Source of the DNA: Buxus sempervirens
Taxonomy: Eukaryota > Streptophyta > Magnoliopsida > Buxales > Buxaceae
Assembly (NCBI GenBank): GCA_947561395.2
Contig: OX387184.1
Span: forward strand, 8,556,001 to 8,620,000
Length of the DNA: 64,000 nucleotides
Reading direction: 5' to 3'
The notes beneath the pieces are model-generated. The model was not told the DNA's origin, made no database searches, and saw nothing but the letters and a program-made list of their open reading frames with translations. Below are positions 11,918 through 24,600 of this stretch, one piece after another (position 1 is the first letter of the stretch; every line of letters begins with the position of its first letter). The position numbers and the translations under genes were made by a program.

Positions 11918-14900
11918 TCAAGAAAAATTCTCCGCGTTATTAGCAAATTCTGGTTTGAGCAGATTGCTTCTTGCAGTCTTGAGCTTGTGAAGAGCCTCTC
12001 TCATGCTAAGTCGTGAATCAGATGACTCTACAGTGCAAGATAACCCAACCCCCATGACAGTAATCAAGCATTGATGCTGAACTTCGGCGCTTATCTTTCG
12101 GCCTTCATGGTGAAGATCGCTGATTTGCAGCAGCAGCAATGGGTCCAATACTTCTAACATGTTTGTGGGAAAGGCAGATTGCACCCATTTGCTTAAGCAC
12201 ATACCTTCCTTGAAGTTCTCATGGGTTGGGCTTTTCCCTGTGAAGAGCTCAAGCAACATGATTCCATAACTGTAAACATCTCCTCTGGTTGAAGGCTTCC
12301 CACCCAGGCCATACTCTACATTCAAATTAAGGTGTCAATTAAAGCGAGTTGCCAAACAGAAAAAAGAAAAAATCACAGATGAAATACCTGGAGGAATATA
12401 TCCTATGGAACCTTTAAGGCCATTTGTGGTGGTAATAGTTTGCTGCTGATCACCAGTTTTCTCAATTATCAATCTTGCCAGTCCAAAATCTCCTACCTTG
12501 GAAGTAAAATCCTCATTTAGAAGCACGTTACTTGGCTTAATGTCGCAGTGAACAACTGGAACTTCGATATCCTGGTGCAGGTAGTCCACGGCACACGCAA
12601 CGTCCACGGCCACACTTAGCCTCTCCAGAAAATTCAGTCCACGTCCGTTTGGATGTGTTCTACTTCCCGAAATCCAGTCTTCCAAACTCCCATTGCTCAT
12701 GAATTCATAAACCAGTGCCTGAAAACTCATGTTCATGAAGTTGAGGCTTGAGCATGAAGTGATCAATTTGACAAGATTGCGGTGACGCACGTTCTTTAAT
12801 GCCTGGCACTCTGCAAGAAAGCTTTTTGAAGCCCCGGTTCTCTCAAGATCAAGGACCTTAACTGCGATGGCAGTTCCTTCCTGTAGAATCCCTTTGTATA
12901 CAGACCCAAAGCTCCCCTTTCCGATCAGATTTGCCTCTTCGAAGTTCTGTGTCGCCCTGCGAAGCTCATCATAGGAAATCATTTGATGTTGTTGAATAAG
13001 TGATTGCGATGGTGAAATATTGATCTTTGCTTTGCGCCTCCAGAACAACAGCAGATGTATGGCGGAGCTCACAATTAGACAGAATAACACCGAAGCTGAG
13101 AGCAGGGCTGCAATTAGACCTTTAGATGTTCTTCGACCATGGCTTTTGCACGTAGAAGGCAAGCAAAGTTTAGAATTCCCTTCCAGAAGAACTTTAGAAA
13201 GGTTCCTAAAGATTCCATCCTTGAGAATTTCACCTTCGAGGTTATTGAAAGAGAGGTTCAAGAATCGAAGGGCCTGCAGTTTTTGAAGATCACTAGGAAT
13301 TGAGCCGGAAAGTTGGTTTGAGGAGAGGTCCAACCTCTCCAATCCCTTCACTTCCACTAGACTAGTATGTATCTGACCAGAAAATGAATTATTGGCCATT
13401 AACAAATTCACCAAGCTCTTACAACTGCTGATTGAGTTAGGGATGCTTCCTGACAAGCGATTATTGGATACGTCAATCGTAACTACATTCTCTAAGCTCC
13501 CAATTTCCCATGGCAAAGCTCCACTTAAAAGGTTGTTAGACAGGTTCAAAAAGGCACTCAAGGAAGAGAGTCTGAGAATCTCTTTTGGAATGCTTCCATT
13601 GAGCCTATTGTGGGATATGTCCAGTGTAAGCAACCGTTGGTAGTTGCCAAAAGCAGGTGGGATTCTTCCTTGGAGTTCATTTCCAAAAAACTCAAGGTGG
13701 TTCAATTTGCTAAGATTCCCAAGGGAATCCGGAATTGTACCAGAGAAATTGTTTTCTGCCAAACCCAGCATCTGCAGTTCCTTGAGCTGACTGATTTCTT
13801 GTGGGATTACCCCAGAAAGTGAATTATGGTTCATTTTTAATAGGGCTAAGCCTGTAAGACGACCGATAGATGATGGCACAGTCCCATATATCCGATTCCC
13901 TCCCATATATAAATTTTTCAAGCTTTTCGAGAGGTTACCGATCGATTCCGGAAGTACACCTGCAAAAAGATTGCCATTAAAAGCAAGTGTATTAAGGCTT
14001 GTACTGTTAGTCAGAGAATCGATGAAGCTCAAGTGGGAATCGCCTAAATTTACGATTCGATTGGAACCAATGTTAAACTTCTCGAGGTTAGAGAGAACTC
14101 CTAGTCCTGGTGGCAGGGATCCAGTCAAGAGATTACTTGCCATTCGAAGGGTTTGGATCTTGGTGATATTGAATAGTGATCTTGGGATTGTACCAGTGAA
14201 TTCGTTGAAGCAATGATCGAGGAATATAAGGTTTGGGAACTGCTGGCCAATGTTCGCCGGAAATTCACCCGTTAGCTGATTATCACCTAGAACAAAGGAA
14301 CGAAGGGAGGTGAGGTTGTATATGGCAGAAGGTACAGTTCCTGAGAGTTCGTTAACAGCTAGATGAAGGTGTTTTAGGTTTAGAAGACGACCCAAGTCAC
14401 TGGGTATTGTTCCAGTTAGAGAATTGGTCATTAAATTTAAATCGACGAGTGAAGAAAGATTTGCGATGGATGGTGGAATCCCACCCGAAAGCTGGTTTCC
14501 TTTCAAGCCTAGGACTTGGAGCTTCGAGAGACGATCGAGGTCTGCATGAATCCTTCCAGAGATCTCGTTCCCGGTCAAATCAAGGACTTCGAGTTGCAGG
14601 CAGCTAGTTATGTTACGAGGGATCACACCTTTAATGCGGTTAGAGCTGATGTTCAGAACTCGCAGAAGAAAGAGATCGCCAATTTGATCAGGAAGGGTTC
14701 CAGTAAAAGCGTTGCCTTGCAGGTGAAGGTAACGAAGAAACGAGAGGTTTCCGAGATGAGGGCTAATCGTGCCAAGTAATCCGAGGCCTTGTAGCTCAAG
14801 TGCAACTACTCTCTCTCTTTTTTTGTTGCAGACCACTCCAGTCCAATTGCAAGGCGTGGAGGTCTGGTTCCACGAAGATAGCATGTTGGAAGTGTCTGTA

Positions 14901-15037
14901 ATAAGAGACTTGAAGGAGATCAAAGCATCTCTGTCGGCGAGAATCCCTTGAGAGGCAGAGTGTACAACAAAAAGGGACTTTTGGGAGGAGAAAAGAGCAA
15001 CAAAAACTGCGAACTGGAACAACACAAGGGAATCCAT
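11918..15037 (-). CDS. LRR receptor-like kinase, subfamily XII (EFR/Xa21-like), copy 2
   Basis: Tandem paralog of the gene at 6182-9283, with the same two-exon structure: 12388-15037 and 11918-12315, GT-AG intron, 3048 nt, 1015 aa. It has the same signal peptide, LRRNT cap, LRR block, single transmembrane helix and non-RD kinase (HCDIKPSNVLL, DFG). The start is the ATG at 15037. The C-terminus ends PEFANNAENFS, probably the ancestral form. The ectodomain differs from copy 1 at scattered residues (for example DLCFNEF against DHCFNEF, GLGALSNLEM against GLGVLSNLEK). The kinase region from the P-loop through the intron is almost identical. No frameshift or premature stop is present, so both copies appear functional. 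Confidence 0.95.
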
Positions 15038-15730
15038 TGTTGTGGTTCGATCGAAAGAGACGAGCGTCCTCGTAGAAAGATGAGTACTCTTCCCTGTTCC
15101 GGGTTGGACCGATTTTAACCTTACGCGCTGTCAATGTAGGGCCCAATAATCAATCGTCATCCCAATCAATTGGCCGACGTCGGAGTTACTCGGATCATGT
15201 AGGCTGAGAGTTTACTCGCCCTAAAAACGAGGTATTTTTTTAACTAAGCAGTTTTGTATAGTAAATCTCCAAATTCCAGCAAGTTTTCTACCAATTAACT
15301 AGGTATTTGATAAATCCTTCTTTAAATTATTATATATTTTTCACTTATCTCTTAAAATATTACTTTATTTATATAAAAACTAGGCTGGTAACTTGGCCAA
15401 GTTACCAATAATTACTCAAACAAGTAAACTTTCAAGTTACTAGTCCTATGTGGGTTTTAAACACGGCTAAAATGATACTGATTCTCAATTATATTTCAAA
15501 AAAATAATATTAAATCTCAATTATCAAGATTTTGGCTAGTGAATCTGAATTATTTTGAAAAAATTGACAGTGAACCCAATTTCCTAGAATCCCGAGAAAC
15601 GGTGTGAGGCTTCTATTTAATAATTTGTGTTAAAAATTTTCAATTTTATACTGACTGTTTAATACAAACGTCAAATGGTAAAAGAAAATGCTGCAAGTGA
15701 TAAGTAAGTTGTGGTAGTCGAGCGAGTGCA

Positions 15731-16105
15731 AAATGTTCCAAGGAAAAATTTCCCATTTACATGGATCAAGGTTCCCCCTTCTCTCTTCTTTACTCCTAGA
15801 CTTCTTTGACGATTCTATGGGAAGATGGTTTTGATAGATGTTTTTCTAGTTTGACTAGCAAGGTGCACATGCATTACAACATGTCGCGGGAGGGAACAAT
15901 TGCATAACAATTGCATAACAGAATATTGAGTTTTAGAAAAATTAAGGCATTTTTTCTATTGTACCCTTTTATTAATGTATCTTGACTATGATGTGTATCA
16001 GTTGTTATAAAAAGTCGTGAACTTTGGTTGGCACAAATCTTAAGGAGGCGCCTCGCATTATATATAGTATAAATAAAACAAGTTGTTTCCTGCCAAAAAA
16101 AAAAA
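15731..16105 (+). mobile_element. Poly(A)-ended retro-insertion
   Basis: This block of about 375 bp is absent from the paralogous place near 9570. It ends in TTTCCTGCC plus 12 A. Flanking sequences look like a diverged target-site duplication: GTTGTGGTAGTCGAGCGAG then TGCA on the left, and GTTGTTGTACAAGTGCA on the right. No long ORF and no clear pol III boxes are seen, so it may be a SINE or a truncated LINE. Confidence 0.6.
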
Positions 16106-16629
16106 GTTGTTGTACAAGTGCAAGTAAAATAAACCATGTGATAAGTCAGTATTCAAATTTTATTTGTGGATACTTTGACCAGATTAAAAAAAAAAAAGAT
16201 CAATGTTAGTTGGGAGAAAATGACTTCATAAAATAAATTTGGCCGTTAGAATGGCTAAGAGAGATCAATAAAGCTCTTTTTAATAAACTTTGCTCCAAAT
16301 TAGTTAAAAATAATAACTCATTGTGGATTGAAAAAATCAAATAAAAATATTTAAATGATAGAAGTTTCTTTTCATTATTATAAAACCACAACCACTTCTT
16401 ATATATGGACCAATAGCCTTTGTAGTTGAGAAACTTTAAAGTAAAATATTAGACGAAGAGTGGATAACAAAATGTTAATTAACATCTAGACCGACTTTCA
16501 AAAATTTAATAACAAATGGATGGTTCTAAAACAACAAAGTCATGGAAAATAACAAAAAAAGTAAAAATAAAATAAGCTAAGGCTTCTTTATCGATAGTAA
16601 TTGTGCCTTTCTCTTTCAAATATTAAAAA

Positions 16630-17061
16630 GGGCAAATTACACTTACCTCCCTTGAAGTATGCTATAATTACATTTACCTCCCTTGAGGTTTCTGAAATAA
16701 CACTTTGCCCCCTTGAGATTTGTGTATGGGTCACAATAACACTTTTTTATTGAAGTTTCCGTCAAAATAGTAGTGATAGTTAGTAAAATAATTTTAACTG
16801 GATAAAATTACCCCCATTTAAGTTAAATGATAGTTATGCCTTAGGCCATTAAAATTTTTGTTCTCATCTTTATAAAGGGGTAATCTTGTCCAGTTAAAAT
16901 TATTTTACTAACTATCACTACTATTTTGACGGAAACTTCAATGAAAAAATGTTATTGTGACTCATACACAAATCTCAAGGGGGGAAAGTGTTATTTTAGA
17001 AACCTCAAGGGAGGTAAGTGTAATTATAGCATACCTCAAGGGAGGTAAGTGTAATTTGCTC
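16630..17061. mobile_element. Mutator-type MITE with 9-bp target duplication
   Basis: This 432-bp fold-back element has long terminal inverted repeats, starting GGGCAAATTACACTTACCTC and ending with the inverse complement. It is flanked on both sides by TATTAAAAA (16621-16629 and 17062-17070), a perfect 9-bp duplication. The paralogous sites near 137 and 10092 carry one TATTAAAAA and no insert. A 9-bp duplication with long inverted repeats is typical of the Mutator superfamily. It has no coding capacity. Confidence 0.92.
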
Positions 17062-17364
17062 TATTAAAAACTAATAGGATCCAAAACCCACATTTAGAAG
17101 CAAAAAGAAAAATATACTCATATAATCATAATAACAAACTTTTTAATGTTTTAGAAAGAAATGAAAATAATTGAAGTTAAAAGTTTGCAATGCCAAGAGA
17201 AAGTAACAACTTAAAAGTTAATTAGAGGTTTTTAATGAATATATGCTCTAATTTGATTAAGAGTCAAATAGTTAATATATATATAATGCACACATGCGCG
17301 CACACATTTTACGAGCCGAGCCCACTCAAGCTCAGCTCATGAGCCTACTAGCTCTGCTCATTGA

Positions 17365-17620
17365 CGACCTTAGGCGTGGCAGGTAGTGGTGGTGGGTGTG
17401 GTGAGGGTGGTGGAAAGGAATAGTGGTATGTGGTGATGGTGAGGAGTTTATTTTCTTTACTTTCAAAATATTTGCCTTTTCAAAAAGAAAAATTTTATTT
17501 CCAAAGAGAAGAAGAGTTCTCTTCAAGTCTCTTTCCTTCGTTCCAACTAAACAAGAAAAAAAATATTTTAATATTTTCTTTTTCTTTTTTTTTGTCTAAA
17601 TCCTAACTTCCGAAAATAGC
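17365..17620. mobile_element. Truncated (CCA)n inverted-repeat element, copy 3
   Basis: Paralogous to 10525-10790: GTGGTGG repeats followed by TTTCAAAAAGAAAAATTTTA and pyrimidine-rich arms. The right terminus is degraded (ACTTCCGAAAATAGC). It was inherited with the tandem unit rather than inserted independently. Confidence 0.5.
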
Positions 17621-18347
17621 ATTAAGAAAAAAGAGATGAGGTTTTTAATCCCCATGGTATATTTGCCTAATAGAATTTATAAAAAAGGAGAGGAAAATAA
17701 ACTTTGCTGAAATTTATGCGTTTGGTCTACGAGAAGTATACACCCATTGAAAGCAATTTTCCAAAAGAGATCCATTTTTCTACTAAAATTCCTGAAATTT
17801 ATGTGTTAGGCTTACCAGAAGTATAAACCCATTGAATGTAAATTTTCTACTAAAAGAGTTCTCGTAGCTCACACATAATTTTAAAGTCTAGCGCACATTT
17901 AGAATCCATTCTAAGATAAAATTTAAAATTATTTGCTGATTCTTGGCAAAATCTAATGGAAGAGATTGTTGGAATTCTCGTTCCGAAAAAAGAAAGCAAT
18001 AGCTAACTTCTTTCCACCCAATACCATCTTTTTGAATAATCTCATTCTAAATCCCGTGTAACCAAACAAAATTATAGATTCTTAAATATAAAATTATAAT
18101 TGGATCATCATAGTTCAGAATTAAAATCAAAATCCATAATCCCAACTAAACGAGGGACTTAGAAAAAGATTTCACAAAAGGCAAGGCACCAAGAAGAGTG
18201 TTTTAGCCACGCTAATTAGCCCTTGACATGGAATACCATGGCATCAATTGACAATACCAACAGCCACAAACTCTTCTGTTCATTTAAAAGCATGGATTTA
18301 AAATGTCATCTTCTGGCAGATCAACGATATTCAAGCATCAGCCCTGA

Positions 18348-18371
18348 TTCCTACCAAAAAAAAAAAAAAAA
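18348..18371 (+). mobile_element. 24-nt dead-on-arrival retro-insertion
   Basis: TTCCTACC plus 16 A, flanked by a perfect 14-bp duplication, AGCATCAGCCCTGA (18334-18347 and 18372-18385). The paralogous site near 11437 has one copy and no insert. The eight non-A bases equal the 3' end of the insertion at 51039-51991, so this looks like an extremely 5'-truncated copy of the same or a related family. Confidence 0.75.
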
Positions 18372-18809
18372 AGCATCAGCCCTGAAGCAACCCCATCAGC
18401 AGTAGCATCTAACTAGGAATTCAAAAAATTTAGCAGTTTTCCAGATGTAGATGACTTCAAAGCATTGGCGGACAAGGCACTTATGGAGCTCAATTGAATT
18501 CCACTCCCGAATGTGAATTTAGTAACTAGGATGCAGCCCAATTGGATCAACAAGGTCGGAACTTCAAAGCCTGGTAACTGAAGGAAGTGGCTCTGGTCAA
18601 ATATTATCAACTAAATCCATACACAAAATGCATATCTTCTCCGGTGCAGCACGTTAATGCAATCGCCATGGATGCCAGATGACCCACTCCACATCTGTCC
18701 TGGATGATTTCTTCCGATGCTAAAAAGCCAAAATAAAATCTCTTACCATACGGATAAGACTCAACGGACCAGGAGTATCAGCATATTCTCCACGCAGTCG
18801 AACAATCTG

Positions 18810-21640
18810 TCAATGAACAGCTCTTCCAGTTCTCATCTCAACATCTGGGCAAGACTCTTCCTGCTTTGAAATTCGGCTACTTCTCCGCAGGGCTTGGCTT
18901 TGTGGTGAATTCACTGGTGCACCCTTTGGTGGGGTCTTTTTTCTAGACAAATCCTCGTGGGAATTTTCATCACTTGTCCTAATCCTTTTCTTTCTAGACT
19001 TGGGGGTTGCTGATTGCTGTCTACTGGTTTCTCCGGTCTCAAATTTCCTTCCTGTTGTTGCACAATTAGATATATCTCCTTTACTTGACTCCCAATTCAT
19101 AACTCTATTGCAACCAGCATCAGTTTTCGACTCAAGCTCATGAAACTTCCCATTCATTTGTATCACAGCAGTGCCCATTGGTGAAGCAGTATCAGCTCCA
19201 TGTTCACTCATGCATGCTGATTGCCGCAAGCTCCTACGTGCATTCTCAAACCATTTGCTAACCTGTAGTAACTAAAAGATCAGAGCAACATATAAATGAA
19301 ATTGTCTCACATACACAGATAAAATGTAGGAAATACCTGACGGAATGTGATTCCTAGCTCTTTTGCCAGATTTTCCTTCGTAGCTCTGGCTGGGTACTCA
19401 TTTTCCCTCAAAGATTTACTGAGTCTCTGCACAATACGTTTATCATCACATAGAGTTTAAAATAAAAGAGGAAAATAAAACAGTTGATCTAAGGCTCCAA
19501 GCCTACCATTCAGTTAAAAGAACTCCGAAACAAACAAGCGCATTTGATGAAGCATCTCACTACTACCTACCTGATTCCCATAACAAGACACACTTGCACT
19601 CACAGCCAAACTCAATAAAGCATAACAACAATCAAAGAGATAGAGAAATGGAGGGGCTTATTTGTCCCTTTTTTTAATGAACAAAACATAACTCATCTTG
19701 GATGAGCTGCAACTGCAATTGGTGTCACTCTACAGATATCCCATGATGTGACCAAATCGCTTTTAATTTTTAATATATATTATTAATCGTCATCTGACAA
19801 GGATCTAATTAAACCATAAACAACCGCTATATTACATTATTGTCTCAAAAAAATAGTACAAGGTTGCTTGCCTAAATGTTCACCTATTTACCCAGCTGAC
19901 AAACAAGTCTATGGCCTAACTTTTCCTACACATTTTAAAGACAGTGGGTGGAATTTTCTTAGATTTCTCTTTCTCCATTTGCTAAGAAATAATTAACATA
20001 TATAAATGGTAGTACCAAACTTCTTATGCTATAAAAGTCCTCTGCAAAAACTGTAACATTATTAGGCACATGTATGCCCATGTCAAAAAGTATTGGGAAA
20101 TTAAATAACAAGAACATACATTTAATTCTTGGCCGTATATAAAGATTCACTTTATCCCTAAACTATCATTAAAATATACCATACATCCCAATATCTTTTC
20201 AAATATTCTGAATGAGTGACAAATGACCATATCCCTGTATTAAGTCCCAACAAAGTTGGATCTGTGGAGTTGGTGGACCAGCACCAGATCTAAACCCACT
20301 AACATCTCTATGCAAAATAGCTGTGCTCAGACTTGAACCCATGTTTTCATCTGGCATCCTGAAGCTTCTACCATCACACCAAAGTGACGATCCCTGGCTT
20401 TGTAAAACTGAATTATTTATAGTTCAACAAACTGGGCTTTTTCCAGAAACAATTGAACTCATATCAGAGGAAGTTGTGAAATTAGAAGCAAACTTGGATT
20501 GTGATGATGACGTCACATCAATGCAGAATTTGAATATATAAAAAAAAAAAAAGAAGTAAAAAAATTAAAAGAAACAAAAATAGATAAAGAACAGACTGAA
20601 AGATGCTGGCATGACATCTGAATTGAGAAAAGCTCCAATAAGTGTGAATAAAATTTGTCTCTAAGTCAAACTGGCCACAGCCAACAACTTGACCAGAAGT
20701 GATTAAACATAAGCAGAAAATGCTGGAATGGATGATCTATATCCTGCAACTTTTACAAAAAAGACTCATTACTACTTGAGACAACATAATCTGTTTCTGG
20801 CCTATTTCATAAAGCTTACAAAGGATTGTAAGTGGGCCACACCCTCTGCAGGCTAAATATTTCCTGTGTCCAAGATGACAATTCTTTAACTTATAGAAGA
20901 TATCAATGCAACCATATGCAATTCTGTATCTGATATAAAATACACATATTCAAGCTACCAACTAAATGATGAAAAAAAGGAACGGAGAACTTTATCATAA
21001 TACCTGAGTAACAGCTTTTCCAAGACTTCTTGCCGGTGGTGATGTGCTATTTTTTTCAGCAGAGCAAGTCTCAGGATTAATTTTGTGTGTTTCTGACCTA
21101 GAATTATTTTCATCTTCAACCTTGAGCTTCTGAGGTGTGATTCTCTTTTGAGTATTGTCAGCCTCTTTTAAGTCCTGATTTATACCTGCAGTGTTTGTAC
21201 CATTTGTAATGTTAATGAATTTCTCTTCTTGTGGAATGACAGCATCCTTCCCTAAACTAGTCTTCCTCTTTCTTGGTGCATCAGTTTCATTCCAATCTTC
21301 ATCATCACTTGAATCAGATGAAACATTTCCATATGCCTCCTTTGAGGGTCAACAAATTAAAGAAATAGATAAGTAAAAACTTAAAAAAAATAGACAACAA
21401 AACAGTTTCATACTTGGCATCATAGAGACAAACATTAAGTCTGAAATGTTAACCTACATTAAAAATTCTTCAAAAGATGGTTTTGTCTAAATTAACAACA
21501 AAACAAAAACAAGACATCCATGGCATCATGACAAACCCCAAAACATGGTAGCCTAATGTCCAATATTATATTTGAAGAAATCGCAATGTCACCATTTTGC
21601 ACTTTATTTTTCAAACTTTTAAGAAAGTCCCATTCACTCA

Positions 21641-21673
<33 letters not shown>

Positions 21674-24600
21674 TTTCATCATGATCATCACCTTCATTGT
21701 CATCATCAAAAGCCAATTCCCATCAAAGTGAGGTTGGAGACATGAATCTTCTCTCCATTCTGTTCTGTCAAAAATCATACCTTCAGTTAATTTAAGTTTT
21801 TGTAAGTTTTGTTTTATTAACTCCATCCATGTCTTTTTAGATCTTCCTCTTGATCTCTTAGACCTTTCAATATGTATCCTCTAACACCTTCTTACAAGTG
21901 CATCTCTAGGTTTCCGCTTTACATTTCAAAAATCATATCTTCGATTAATTTACCTTCTAGTTTGATGTTTTTTTCTGTGTTGGGCTAGTATTTAGTTCAC
22001 ATCCTGGTACACAGTTTGTGTACCTTGTACTGTTTTCTAAATATTTATCACATCACCCCTTGATTACTCATTAAAAAAAACCCCCCACTTCAACCTACTC
22101 TCCTCCATTTTATCCTTAATGCATGTAATGCCTAACCACTTTCTGATCTCTTCCCTTCTTACTTTATCTTTTTTAGTTTTGCCGAAGTCCCTCTTAGCAT
22201 CATCATCTTGGTAACACGTATCTTCTGGATATGTTAATTGTCCATAAATGTAAAAATACTCTCTCTTCTTGAAATACTCCCTTAAGACAATGTATTGTAT
22301 CCACACAAGTCATTTCAAGCGAAGGGGCTTTGACAAAGTAGATCCCATGGGATTGCTCTACAAAAGGCTATTCCCAATGAGACAAGAAATTTGAGTAGGT
22401 TTAATATCTCATGTTGAGAGTGACGTTTAGTAACATTTTGGGATGATTCAGGGTTTAGTTGTTCGTATTTCCAACGTCAGTTATCAGATCTTTTCTTGGT
22501 TGCCTCTATACTGCAGGCTTGGGCCAGTAATCTTTTGGTTAGGGGCACAGGAAATCCCATGAAGACTGAGTTTCCATAAACCATTATTTGATGGGAGTTG
22601 GACTCCATGATCTTACTGCTAGCTCTACTTCATTCAGTGGTGCTGCTGTTGGTCCAGACAAGAAGTTGACTTGGGACAGTAAGGATTTGTCATCTATTGG
22701 ATCTTTATTTGATTCATTCTCCTTCGCACTGACTTTCTAAGCACCAGAAAAGTTGATTTGGAAGTCTCTTACCCCATCCACAGGATGTTTTCATGAGGAC
22801 AGATTCCCTGGACAAAACCTTAACTACCTCATTAGTAGAAAATGTGTGCCGCCAAACTCTAGATATCTGGGTTTATTGAATGCAGAAACAGCTGGACTTC
22901 TTTTGGCACATTTTAAAGCTGCAAATCAGGTTTGGGCACTCTCTTCTGAGAAGTCTGAATTGTACTGGAATATTCATGAGAAGCTGGTGGATGTGTTGTT
23001 TCTAGCTTGGCTTGGGGGTAGTACTGGTTGTATTTGGAGATCCTCACACCAGGACTTTTGTCTATTGTCTATATGTTGGACATTTAGAAGAAAATAAATT
23101 GTTTCACCTTTCTAAGGGCACGAAGATATCAGGGGAATTTCATATAAAAAGTGAGGTCTCTGATATTTTATTCAACCAATTCTCTCTCAGAATTTAGGAA
23201 TACTTCATCCTCAGATTTTGAATGAGATTGCAGGCTGCTATTGGAGTGATATAGTTATGGACTATTTTTCTATGTGATTGCACATAGTTCCTACACCCGC
23301 CATGAGCATACCATATTATCAAGTATATGTGCAGTTGCATGGCTTGTACCGTACATTATATACATATGTATGTATGTATGTATGTATGCATGTATGTGTG
23401 TGTGTGTGTGTGTATATGCATGTATGTATTTTTTTAATTTTTTCTTACACATTAAATATTATTCAGTTACCGATAAAAAAAAATTTTTAACATCAGTCAG
23501 CACTAATAGTCTGTATATAGTTTCAAGCGGCACACTATCATCATTAATTGGCTTTTTAAGAGGTGACAAATAGCTACTGTGAATCAAGAACCATAAAATA
23601 GAGAATTAAGATTGAAGACTCACATCATGCAGCTTTTTGTAGTCCAGTCTCTCTTTATTTCGTCTTCCTGATACCGGTGTAACATTTTCTTGGTTTAGGT
23701 CTGACTCTGATATGGAATGCAGCTCTGTCTGAGTTTGTTTCTCAATTTCCAGCGTATATCTTTCACTTGATCCTGAACTATCCACCAACAAAGATACAGG
23801 TGAATAATCTTTGTTCAAAGGCGTGCTATCATCACGTCCAACACTGAAGCCCTCAGAGTCAGATGTAAAATCAGAACTTGAGGTTTCCTCTTTAACCTGC
23901 TCATCAAGATCTGGAGCATTAGGATCATAATCATTATCCTCTGAATCATCCGAGGGAAGTCCCAAGTACTGTTCATTGTGCGGAGAAGTAACCAAATCAT
24001 CAGATGCATGATTTAACTCAGACTCTTCAGAACTTGACCCTTCTGTTTGATTCCTCTCATCCACCTCTTGACCATCAGGGTCATAATCATTATCCTCAGA
24101 GTCATCTGATGGAAATCCAAAGTCATCTTGCTCACTGCCACCTCCTGCTGCAGCTGCCTCAGGAAAAACCTTCTGCCCATGGGATAAGGAAAACAAAAAA
24201 GGTTTGAGAACTTACTGAATATAGAAAAGCACCGAACAGAAAATGTCAAATGCTTCACGATACCTCCCAGCTGTCATCAAGAGAGAGATCTGTTCCTTGG
24301 AAATCATTAAGCAAGTCGACGCAATCAACTTTGCAATCACATCCTGGGCATAGCCAACCCTCATCTCCTGGTGGAACTGTAAATGGAAAAAACAAGAACA
24401 TATATATTAAGGATAAATATATTAGTAAGTATAGTTATATATATAATCAATCAAGTTGGTCAAAAATTTACTATCTTCTTTAAACAAGGGGGGCTCCAAA
24501 CACATCTGATGAAAACCACGGTCGCAAATTCCATCGCAAAGTATGATATCATTATCAGTGGACAAGTCCTTGGAGCCACATTTGGCACAAAATATCTGCC

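Larger units (their letters stand above)
15038..18809. other. Spacer between receptor kinase 2 and the PHD-homeodomain gene
   Basis: Paralogous to 9284-11650 but longer, because it carries a retro-insertion (15731-16105), a Mutator-type MITE (16630-17061) and a 24-nt micro-insertion (18348-18371). Near 15480-15600 there are AT-rich words (GAATCTGAATTATTTTGAAA) that recur at 36110-36540, a dispersed repeat. From about 18550 to 18809 is probable 3' UTR of the PHD-homeodomain gene. No gene is seen. Confidence 0.65.

Noticed and set aside
16630-17061. Direct-repeat array resembling a CRISPR
   Set aside because: The repeated CTCCCTTGA words lie in the two inverted arms of a Mutator-type MITE, and the window is plant nuclear DNA.
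22753-23097. 114-codon plus-strand frame in intron 5
   Set aside because: Antisense to the host gene, no recognisable domain, next to LINE debris and a microsatellite.
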